Positions 42,501 to 50,258 of a stretch of DNA of 64,000 bases are shown here, piece by piece. Origin of the DNA: Phytomonas francai (Eukaryota > Euglenozoa > Kinetoplastea > Trypanosomatida > Trypanosomatidae). The first letter of the stretch is position 1. Every line of letters begins with the position of its first letter. The notes under the pieces are model-generated. The model made no database searches and was not told the DNA's origin. It worked only from the letters and a program-made list of their open reading frames with translations. A program made the translations under genes and the position numbers. The stretch is from the NCBI GenBank assembly GCA_001766655.1, contig MJCC01000003.1:1468109-1532108 (forward strand), read 5' to 3'.

Positions 42501-43934
42501 GAGGTTAAGAAGGCCCGCGCCAAGCTCCTGCGCGCGGGCGTCCGCTGCGCCATAAGAAATCCAGCTCACTTGGCCCATGTAGCCTGTGCTACCGAAGCAG
42601 CGTCGCCTGCGATAGCGAATGACGGAACGCTTCCACATATCATTAAGCGTGCTCACGTGGGGCAAAGGGTCGGGAACTCGAGGGGAAAGGCGAATCTCAG
42701 CTTCGCCTTGGATGACCTTATCGGTAACATGTGTAAAGTGGGTTTCGTCAGATAAACCGCTCAGGGTGTGGCGCGAGAAGCGTATAATGAGCCAGATGAG
42801 ACACGTAAGAATGAAGGGTTTAAAACTGACAGTAAGCGTCATCCATGCGAGACAAAAGAACACAAATAGATCGAGATGGTACGTAGACGTGGGATTCGAT
42901 TCTTCGTGATGCACTTGTTCGACAAGTGGAGAAATTTTTAGCAAAAATGTCGACTGCGGTCGCTTGTGTTGATCATGTCGGGCGGGGACTGAAATGACAG
43001 TGTAGATACCAAAGTGATCCGAGAGGTATGTATACGGGCGACGACTACTCACAATAAACTTTTCCAAACGAGAACCCGACGCCTCGATTGGATTAAGAAT
43101 GAAAAAGTAGTCCTCGCGCTGCGGGATAGATGGGCCCCCTTCGAGTTTCTGGCGTGTAGGAAAGAACAGCTTCGGTGGACGAGTTGGTGGGTTGAATCCG
43201 TTCTCTTCAAATATGATATCCTTAATATTGCCAAGAGCGTGTAGCTCATTTGTCAAATCATTAAAAGCACCTGATGGATAGTTAGTGTTCGATTTAATAC
43301 CATGTATATTAAAACTTCCAGAAACAATAAAAGGACATTTAACTTCTAATGAGCCCTCTATATTATTTTCCAGTTGCTTCAGGACAGAATCAATGAAGGA
43401 AACCATTTGCTGAACTTGAGAGGAATCGGACGGCGCCCGTTCCTCAGGACGTAAATGAACATTAAAGCACACAATTCGTCCACTGCCGTTACTATCGGGG
43501 ATTGGGATCTCAATTTCGGCAAAAATGCACCCCTTTAACATGAGATGCGATGCGTCTTCTTCCCTTCTGAACGTGTAAGAGCCTCGGTGGCATATAGGAA
43601 ACCTCGATGCAATGATAAGACCGTTGTCGGATATGACGTCATGGCGCAACATTGTACAATAGGATGGCTGCCTCGAAATGACGTAGTGATGAAACCCCCT
43701 CTCCTTCAACCCATCCAGCAACACTTTCTTAAAACAAAAACGTTTCTGGAAAGCATAGGGTAAAATGCTGGATGCATAAACTTCTTGAAGTAAGAGGATG
43801 TCGTATGAGTCTAATAGCTTGAGAAATGTTTCAATACGCTCATACTGATAGCCACCGCATCCCCGCGGAAGGATGTTAAAGTTGTAGCTCAAAACGCGAG
43901 CCTTTGCCACATTTTTTTCGCCAATAGGTTTCAT
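39591..43934 (-). CDS. Trimodular fusion: EEP/sphingomyelinase-like + acyl-CoA-synthetase-like + pantothenate kinase
   Basis: 1447 residues from the ATG at 43934; the frame before it opens with TTG. (1) Residues ~10-320: endonuclease/exonuclease/phosphatase fold like neutral sphingomyelinase, with Glu51 in LLLQEV, FNVHL, and SDHFG with Asp306/His307. The GDxN motif reads SGSFN, with Ser207 where Asp is expected. (2) About 355-395: two membrane segments. (3) About 450-960: long-chain acyl-CoA synthetase-like domain (ARAQELGAGLLNLGLKFGD, PGLRLKLEP, GELTI, and a tail starting WPVDYQYAIAEELE), but no TSGTTG-K phosphate loop. (4) About 1040-1447: eukaryotic-type pantothenate kinase with IAIDMGGTFTK (Asp1044), RATGGGAYKYAPL, INIGSGISF, IGGSPIGGATFWGL and FFTGGFVRNN, apparently intact. 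Pantothenate kinase commits pantothenate to CoA synthesis. Trypanosomatids are known to carry a large pantothenate kinase; whether the front modules are described I cannot say. Confidence 0.85.
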   Translation of the reverse strand: MKPIGEKNVAKARVLSYNFNILPRGCGGYQYERIETFLKLLDSYDILLLQEVYASSILPYAFQKRFCFKKVLLDGLKERGFHHYVISRQPSYCTMLRHDVISDNGLIIASRFPICHRGSYTFRREEDASHLMLKGCIFAEIEIPIPDSNGSGRIVCFNVHLRPEERAPSDSSQVQQMVSFIDSVLKQLENNIEGSLEVKCPFIVSGSFNIHGIKSNTNYPSGAFNDLTNELHALGNIKDIIFEENGFNPPTRPPKLFFPTRQKLEGGPSIPQREDYFFILNPIEASGSRLEKFIVSSRRPYTYLSDHFGIYTVISVPARHDQHKRPQSTFLLKISPLVEQVHHEESNPTSTYHLDLFVFFCLAWMTLTVSFKPFILTCLIWLIIRFSRHTLSGLSDETHFTHVTDKVIQGEAEIRLSPRVPDPLPHVSTLNDMWKRSVIRYRRRRCFGSTGYMGQVSWISYGAADARAQELGAGLLNLGLKFGDTIGVQCEACCNASILDIACIIYGFNTLGLAGKRSQIRSLLDQNHIKVVFAGRDAVAALLTSRSVSLEKIIHFHPFVDSDDLVAAKDLNVSLIPFESVELSGRLKQKQPSAKPTPNTIFSYSLDNATNSEADVVFPMTQSQVLRDIKNMLQISVLPGDQQQHSMLWFSSYASLFNRLCILGLLAQGNAIAMTDSARLQEAFLIFKPSILVASSSMFNASSFQLSRASQSRISLYNWMFERAYQLRSRLIYFNRRDSSLLRFLFFRTFERQLGGNVRRIILNITEESSSFPLIEHISVCYSSNLREVSYINSVGLLLVDGIPAPGLRLKLEPMNQLSEKAQIGELTITNQCMERRHLKIAACWEKSRTLTLLGSSSGILWPVDYQYAIAEELERLFACSRYVNDIFLFCKSMKPLVAVVYPNRDTIEYECQQSQKTTHPRPFTWRDLVELGSDIIRMDLNKIAEEHHLHHSQRIEFIHLHPHAFRDHNGFLNAFGKNRRDCMETYFHSVLARFYREGSLHSITNMAALSNSSLGETDSERINIISPPSSNEALLLKIPIAIDMGGTFTKIAYVVLPGMQEVDLPPSVVHEASSLTDALGGRFFCFFEDEDKARCESEQCPRSYVGRIRFAKVPSQKTHEFVEFFAANKLMNYYKKEYTHHMRATGGGAYKYAPLVRQALNVELDTVKEMYAIVKGLNLIIEQALNSIFTVDLASGRHMPHQLTGSGDSFSPYPYLLINIGSGISFIKCLGSDGSHVRIGGSPIGGATFWGLTRILTNLTSWEEVLEIMRLDGPGDNKNVDLLVGDIYGYNAKELPAMLSCDSVASSFGKFGAEHFYAAACASPVDHFADDNTGELLSPISKTTNAPFHLQNSDRALSDASSLDIVRSLLNMIAGNVTQLAYLHAKIHGVKNIFFTGGFVRNNHLVCSIISATMRYWSSGETIAHFLEHDGYLGVLGCVACEKSSE

Positions 43935-45073
43935 ATCCTTTGCATACAATTCTTGATGTAACAGTAAAAAAAAGAAAGATTAAGTAAAAATTCAAAAATG
44001 AGACGTCACAAAACAAAAATCTTCTTTTGACCATAAATTATATTAAGTTGACGTATAAACACTAATTTTTTATGAACCACCATATACAATTGTACCTGAG
44101 AAAATCGAGCTGCATTTGCCGTGGGAAATAGGCTTAGAATTACAAGGATCGAGTAAACAGGAGAAAGGTAGAAACAGAAGGAAGGAAGGTCAATTTTTAG
44201 GTTTACCCGAATCGACATGGAAAATCACATACCAAAAGGATATATATATATATATATATACACTAAGTCCTCTTTTGCCGCCTATGAACAAGATACTACA
44301 CAATGAGTTCTACAGGATCCCTCGGGAATGAGGTTACGTAGAGAATACCCCCACAACTACACAGTTTATCGTTTCAAAGCAACCCCATTATCATGTGAAT
44401 ACTACGCAAGATGGGGAAAACCCTATAAAATGGGCAGGGAAAAGCAATGCTTGTTGTAATTAGAAGGAACCCTCAAATAAAATTTACAGGAGAGTCACGG
44501 TGTTTCAAAATTATGAAAAAATGATGGAACCATCCATGTCAGGTATTCCAAGTCCTCAAAACCAAGAAAATAAACTACGTATACGAGGGGTATTAGAGAA
44601 TAAAGAGGTGCAAGTGGCGAGGAAAAAAGTGCCTATGAACAAAATGTAAAAAAGCGGCAGCCCATACTAAAGTGCCTTGCAAGTGTATACTCACACCTCA
44701 ATGCGTCTTTTCCTAAAGCATTGTGCAGCATTTTTTTAATTATGCGAAGTATTAGCGTAGGTGGCACCGGCAAACATAACCAGCCCGAATGTATGCATCA
44801 CAGCAGGCAGCTATCATCACAACCTTGTATTCATAATTCACATTAACATTATGTGGAGGAGGAGAAAGAATTTTACTAAATATTAGGAAAGCATTGATGT
44901 TTCTTCTGTCTCATCTTCCTTTTTTCGAATCGTTGTGCCGCTTTAGTTCGATCACTCGTCCATTCTTAATTTCTATCCATCTACCCAAAATATTTAAGAG
45001 AGTGTCCTGTTCAGTCCTGAATAGAAATATGTATAGAATTCATATGCCAATCAATGATGCTATAGGTTTGACT
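43935..45073. other. 1.1 kb spacer
   Basis: No gene supported. A TA repeat lies at 44240-44260. A-runs near 43964-43975 read as T-rich tracts on the minus strand upstream of the fusion gene. Confidence 0.5.
44240..44260. repeat. (TA)n microsatellite
   Basis: About ten TA units. Confidence 0.85.
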
Positions 45074-45442
45074 CTAGACATCTTCGCTTTTCCATACAAA
45101 GCGGCATCTCGGATTTGCACATGCAAAGTATAGTGTCATGTCTTCTTGCGGCTGTCCTAAAGGGTTGACAAAGCATGTAACATCGTTGTGTTCGCATTTG
45201 GGACATTTCTTGGTCGGATCTCGTTGCGCAGTCGGGTCACTCGCAAATTCTTCTAAAAAATCCGTTTCGCCCACAGTATCACTCTTTATTTTTAGATTTA
45301 AAACATGGACCATCTTATATTCGTCGTGTATTTCGGTCATTTGGCAATAGTTACATCGCCAAAGCATGTTACGTTGAGGGTCACATTCAGGATACAACAA
45401 ATTGTTGCAGCGAGCGCAGAAGAGCATAGGCGCAGCGTTCAT
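45074..45442 (-). CDS. RNA polymerase II subunit RPB9
   Basis: 122 residues, the usual RPB9 size. Two zinc ribbons are complete: Cys9/Cys12 with Cys30/Cys33, and Cys80/Cys83 with Cys108/Cys113. The linker contains the RPB9-type SDPTAQRDPTKKCPKC, and the end (YFACANPRCRFVW) is the TFIIS-like C-ribbon signature. The homologous subunits of Pol I and Pol III share this plan; the SDPT motif before the second ribbon favours Pol II. RPB9 affects fidelity and start selection. The start is the first ATG, only nine residues before the first ligand. Confidence 0.9.
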   Translation of the reverse strand: MNAAPMLFCARCNNLLYPECDPQRNMLWRCNYCQMTEIHDEYKMVHVLNLKIKSDTVGETDFLEEFASDPTAQRDPTKKCPKCEHNDVTCFVNPLGQPQEDMTLYFACANPRCRFVWKSEDV

Positions 45443-45829
45443 CTTGCTAAAGAGAATCTTACTTAGTGTTTATGACACGTTTGGACTTGATTTTATGTGA
45501 TAGATAAATTTGTTTCCCTTTTTCCTGTGCGAAGGAAAAGGAAATTCCTTTTCCGAGATAAAAACACTTATCTAAAAATCAAAAAAAAAAAAGAACGTTT
45601 GTAATGCAGTTATTGGGATTAAATAAAAAAAGGGGAGAGGGGAGAAATGTCAGCCATGTTTGAAACAAACGGTTAGTGAAAGATAGAAAATCAAAAGGTA
45701 TCGCTTTGATCTAAAAGGACAGGGAAAAGTAACCTGTTTTCACAACACATTCCATGGCCTAAAAGATAATATATTACTGAATACCCTTTCCCTAACAACC
45801 TAGATTTCACAAAAAAAAATATGTGGGTA
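45443..45829. other. Spacer
   Basis: No gene seen. A-rich on the plus strand, so T-rich on the coding strand upstream of RPB9. Confidence 0.5.
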
Positions 45830-46447
45830 TTAATCCTTTCTTCCTTTAATCAAACGGGTGACAACTTTGTCTTTTGTTACAATCATGGCGACAGCGCCGT
45901 ATCCCGAGAGACTGTCACGATCGCAAGCCGACAGCATGGACTGAGCAGCAATTTCAAAAAGCTCTTCTGGCCCGAGGCCAGGCCGCCAGAGAGCCTCACA
46001 CATACCATGCAAACTATTTGCACATGTTCCAGCGCAAACGTAGTCCTCGGGCTCGCAAGGAGCCCCCAAAAGATCCATAGCACAAAGGTAAACTTCTCCT
46101 GTATTCTTATTTAAGCTAGCAACAACGGGCTCCACAAACCAAGGACCGAAGCGGGCCTCATATAGGAGAGATGCCACAAGAGATGCGAAAGCCCTTCCAC
46201 TTATATCACGCTCCTCACGCAACTTGTATAATTTGGTTCTGAAGGTTAATTTGTTCGAAAATGTGAGTTGGTCTGTTTGCAAGCCGGTCAGCCCATACAC
46301 AACTCCATCATTGACAAGATGTAATTTTGGCGCCTCCATGGAAATTGTTTTGAACCTCTCGCCCAGGCGGTTGTCTGATAAAATCACAAAACACTCCCTG
46401 CCTGCCATAGCAAGGACTGAACCTCCGTTGTATTCCATAATAGACAT
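45830..46447 (-). CDS. Proteasome subunit beta type-3
   Basis: 205 residues, matching PSMB3/PUP3 in length and order. It opens with SIMEYNGGSVLAMAG, followed by LTGLQTDQLTFSNKL, LLYEARFGPWFVEPVVASL, DYVCAGTCANSLHGMCEALW, and DRDSLSGYGAVAMIV near the end. Beta-3 is a non-catalytic member of the 20S core: it has no N-terminal propeptide or active threonine, in line with the sequence. It assembles in the two inner rings. The start is the first ATG and aligns with the family start. Confidence 0.95.
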   Translation of the reverse strand: MSIMEYNGGSVLAMAGRECFVILSDNRLGERFKTISMEAPKLHLVNDGVVYGLTGLQTDQLTFSNKLTFRTKLYKLREERDISGRAFASLVASLLYEARFGPWFVEPVVASLNKNTGEVYLCAMDLLGAPCEPEDYVCAGTCANSLHGMCEALWRPGLGPEELFEIAAQSMLSACDRDSLSGYGAVAMIVTKDKVVTRLIKGRKD

Positions 46448-48479
46448 GATTTTATCGAAATTTTCAAAGCGATATATACCTTAAAACGGTGGCTACCAAA
46501 TAAGGTTGGCTTTCAACAGTGATATGAAAAAAAAAAAAAAGAAGGGAAACGCCTGGGTTTAAGCATAAAAAATAGGTATGCACAAATTCCGACAAAAAAA
46601 CACAAAGCGGTATGGTTAGAGTTTGGGTGCAGGTCTTTTCGCCTAGTAATGCAATCATTGTTTGGTTTAAAATACTTATTAAATTTTAAAAAATCTCAAA
46701 TTTGTATCAGTATGAATAATAATGATAATAAAGATAAACCGTCTGCAATAGATCGTTATGCATTGACAATTAAAATGAGAAGGAATAAACCCATGTCAGT
46801 ATACTACAGCTACTTTCTATACTTTTATGGTAGAGTAAATTTAGCCTCATACTGAATAATTCCTCAGAATTCAATTGTAAATATATGAGGATACTATTTG
46901 GAAAATCCATGTTCAAAACGACATGCAGGACGCTGTATGACAAAGAGTCCCGCAAAAGCACATCCTGGCTTTTAGAAAAATACGTTCTTCATGATAAATA
47001 TACTTAAGGGAAAAAATAAAAAGTAAAAAAAAACGACATTCATAATAAAAGCGATTAGAGAAGTATACTTTGGAAAAAGATTGTCATAAAAAATACCGAT
47101 TCCAAATCCCCTAAATTGAAACAATGGACAGTGAAATTCAGAAGACTATGCCTAAACAATGAAAAAAAGAATAAACGGGTGGTTAAGGGATTAAGACATT
47201 AATGAAAAGAATAGACAGTTATACTTTACCATGAATAATAACCGCCCCATTAGCACGATCGAACTTTTTTTTTTCAAAAATTCGACAACTATCAGCAAAC
47301 CTAAGGTAGAAGAAAGGAGCATATGCTACGCAGAATAGCAAAATCAACACTACTAAAAGTTGTGAAATAAATCGCTTGGTCAAGTTCGCTCGGAAAAAGT
47401 AGGAAATACTTCGAAGCGCACCTGGGGTAATGTATGCCATAAATTTCCTGAACACTATTTAGAACCGTATACAGTGGCGCATCCCTGAAATCTCATTATC
47501 GCACAGAATCGATTGAGCTTGTGCTCAATACGACTCACTCAAGCGCTCATCGTTATGAGCTAAAAAATGTTATAGCACATCGCAAGTGCTTTCACAGAGT
47601 GTTATGTTCCAATAGCACATTTAAAAACTTACCGATGTGGAGATTCAGGTCTGTGTGGTCCTCAGAGTCCGACTAAAGACTTTATAGACAAAAAGTATTA
47701 GAATTACGCAAGACAGTTTTAACTCGATGGACAATGCGATCCTATTACCTACAAAAAAAACCTAGGCCTCTATTGCGAACTCACTGCTGCTGCTGTTGGC
47801 ACTATTATATTCTCGATTCATGTCTAAGGGCGTACATAGAGTAGCAATTTTGTATTGTGTGACTTACTTTTTCCAGTTAAGCAATACGCCACTCACCTTC
47901 TTGTCCACTTTTCCCATTTCCCGGAATGAAAGGAAATAGAGCTCTGAGAAAGCTTAATTTATTCTGTGTAAAATAGGCGTTTTTCCCCCTTAGAATATAT
48001 CCAACTAGAGATTCTACTTTTATCAATTGCAAAACGCAATCCTTCAGTCTACCTCATATTCATGAAAATCTCTAGCGATATCAGCCCTCCACATCGTCTT
48101 CAGACGCGTATGATTTTACATAATCCACTATTTAACTAAAAATACAACGCAAAAAGTATCTGGATAACACTTGTAGAAGAACGACTATGATGAAAAGACA
48201 GGGTAAAATAAAAGGAGAAAGAGGAGAGGAAGTAAACTGAGAAAAGTCTTAGTAATAAGAAAGTGAATGTGCGTTCTCAAGATTAATAAACCCGTGAAAG
48301 TTAATTTTAAATATCGGAAAAACGCAACAATAGTGACAAAGTACTATACATAAGCCATCTACATAACACTGGAAAAAAAAGACAACCTTTTCTATAAACA
48401 TGCTGATTGTCACATTTATCGTACTAATCTTGTTTGTTTCCGAAAACGTGACCGAGTATACAATTGAAATGCTCCTCCG
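46448..48479. other. 2.0 kb spacer, gene-poor
   Basis: An A-run at about 46526-46540 would be a T-tract upstream of the proteasome gene on the minus strand. Apart from one small membrane-type reading frame (47219-47440) I see nothing coding. No tRNA or snRNA is recognised. Confidence 0.5.
47219..47440 (-). CDS. Possible small single-pass membrane protein
   Basis: 73 residues from the ATG at 47440. A basic amphipathic N-terminus (about 1-27, ending TKRFIS) is followed by one strong hydrophobic helix (QLLVVLILLFCVAYAPFFYL, about 28-47) and a charged tail. This is the layout of small subunits of mitochondrial inner-membrane complexes and of many unannotated trypanosomatid microproteins. It lies on the coding strand of the block in an otherwise empty 2 kb. 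I recognise no family, and it could be a chance frame. Confidence 0.35.
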   Translation of the reverse strand: MAYITPGALRSISYFFRANLTKRFISQLLVVLILLFCVAYAPFFYLRFADSCRIFEKKKFDRANGAVIIHGKV

Positions 48480-50033
48480 CTACCGAGAAACCATTTGACG
48501 GCTCACATCACCAATGAATTTGTTGCCATCTACAACAGTATTAATATCAGCAAATCCTTTCTTCTGTTCCTGTGCGAGTCGCACTACATTGGGAATTTGG
48601 TTACACATTAAAAGAGCATTATCTTGACACATCACACTGTCATTCACAGTTATGTCATCCAGGTATTGTTTTAACATGCTTTTCAAATGTTGTTGTTCCT
48701 GTTCTAGGTTATTCTTTTCTTGGCTGATTGCTGCACAGTCAAGCACTACCTTATTATACCTAGACCAAAAGCGGTGCAAATTTTGCCAATTTGAAGAGGA
48801 CAATGGGCTACCCTCATCAGCAGGGCATCGTGACGTCGGCTCGTCATTCCCCTTGGAGTCCGTTAGTGCAAGCCGCTGCCTAATATCTTGCTCAATTTCT
48901 GCTGGAGTCTGGTTTGAATCCAAGCGCAACACCTGCTCCCTTTCGGTTTCTAAGGGCTTGCAAAGCTGAACAAGACGCAGTAGACTGTCAGCTCGCTTCT
49001 CAAGAATTCCCAACGATTTTTCGCTAGCGGTTGCATTTTTGATAAGCTCCGTTAAAAGTCGTGCTTGAGTTCGCCTCCAATTCTGCATTTTGCCCTTAAG
49101 ATACTTTAGATGGGCTAAAGTAGCATCGCGCTCCATCATCATTGCACGATTTCGCTGCTCCCACTCACTCGCATTTCTTGCTATATTCAACCTCCAAGAT
49201 GAAACATCTTGCTGAAGCTTATCAATTTTCTTTAGCTGCAAGGCGATGTGCTCTGTAATTTCCTGATCCTCCTTTGACTTGTCCGCGTACTCCTTCATAC
49301 TTATCTGGGATGCTGACATGAAATCTTTGTAGTGCTGGTCCAATTCCTTACGTATCTCTTCAGTCGCGCAAAGCATTTTGTCTTGTACTTTCTTCTTGAA
49401 CTCCTCCATTTTTTCTACTGCTGTCTCATGCGATTCAGACATTTCCTCTTGCTGCTGCTTTTCAAGAAGCTCAGCCTCTGCAGCAATATTTTTTAGAATC
49501 AACTGTAGATCCTTTAATTCATTTTGATGATTGCGCACCAACTCTGAAAGTTCAAGCTCAAAATCCTTTTTCGTGCTGAGTAAATCAGACTGAAACTCCT
49601 GCTCAAGGTGAGAAGTATGATGGGCCTGCAGTAAATGAAGAGAGTCTACCACCTCCATGTGCGAGCGAAGAGCGAGTTTGTGTTGCTCCTCGATTTCCTC
49701 TAAGTTGGAGGAAAGAAATGAAACTGCCAAATTTTTTTGGACAAGCGCATGTTCAAAGGTGCGTTTTGCCGCATTCGCACTTGCAATAAGCTCTTCCTGC
49801 TTGCACTCCCGCAAAAAAGAAATCCACCGTGCCTCAACGAGTTTCAGAGAAATTTCGGTCATGTTTTTCTCTGATTCTATTATTTGTTGTAGCTTTTCCC
49901 GTCTGATAAGATGCTCAATGCGTTTTTTTTCACATTCCTCAACTCTTGCACGCTCAAGTGCAACAGGGTCTAAATTTTTCTTTTTCCGGGCCTTACGCTG
50001 CCCATTTCTAGATACTTTCGATGAGGAAGACAT
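48480..50033 (-). CDS. Dynein regulatory complex subunit 2-like (CCDC65/NYD-SP28 family)
   Basis: 517 residues, almost wholly coiled coil. A basic N-terminus (RKARKKKNLDP) is followed by segments typical of the NYD-SP28 family: WISFLRECKQEEL, LSSNLEEIEEQHKLALRSHMEVVDSLHLL, and an FELELSEL block. Length fits DRC2 (about 480-500). DRC1 and DRC2 form the backbone of the nexin-dynein regulatory complex on flagellar doublet microtubules. The DRC1 alternative is less likely because that protein is longer (about 700). The start is the first ATG. Confidence 0.78.
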   Translation of the reverse strand: MSSSSKVSRNGQRKARKKKNLDPVALERARVEECEKKRIEHLIRREKLQQIIESEKNMTEISLKLVEARWISFLRECKQEELIASANAAKRTFEHALVQKNLAVSFLSSNLEEIEEQHKLALRSHMEVVDSLHLLQAHHTSHLEQEFQSDLLSTKKDFELELSELVRNHQNELKDLQLILKNIAAEAELLEKQQQEEMSESHETAVEKMEEFKKKVQDKMLCATEEIRKELDQHYKDFMSASQISMKEYADKSKEDQEITEHIALQLKKIDKLQQDVSSWRLNIARNASEWEQRNRAMMMERDATLAHLKYLKGKMQNWRRTQARLLTELIKNATASEKSLGILEKRADSLLRLVQLCKPLETEREQVLRLDSNQTPAEIEQDIRQRLALTDSKGNDEPTSRCPADEGSPLSSSNWQNLHRFWSRYNKVVLDCAAISQEKNNLEQEQQHLKSMLKQYLDDITVNDSVMCQDNALLMCNQIPNVVRLAQEQKKGFADINTVVDGNKFIGDVSRQMVSR

Positions 50034-50258
50034 GATTTAAAGAATTTAAAAATGAAATAAAGAGGGAACCTACCCTATACTAGTCAAACAAAGTGGCCTG
50101 TGTATAGAATCAACAAGAAAGTGTTTGGAAAATCAAAATACAGGAATGAAGCTTTACCAATCCGAAGGTACACATACACGAAAACAAGAATAGAGCCAAG
50201 TATCGAGTTTCTAAAGGGAAAAGCAACCATAATAACAAATAAGCTAATGTACGATCCT

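Noticed and set aside
44894..45133. 79-codon plus-strand frame overlapping the RPB9 3' end
   Set aside because: It is antisense to a confident gene and has no family resemblance.
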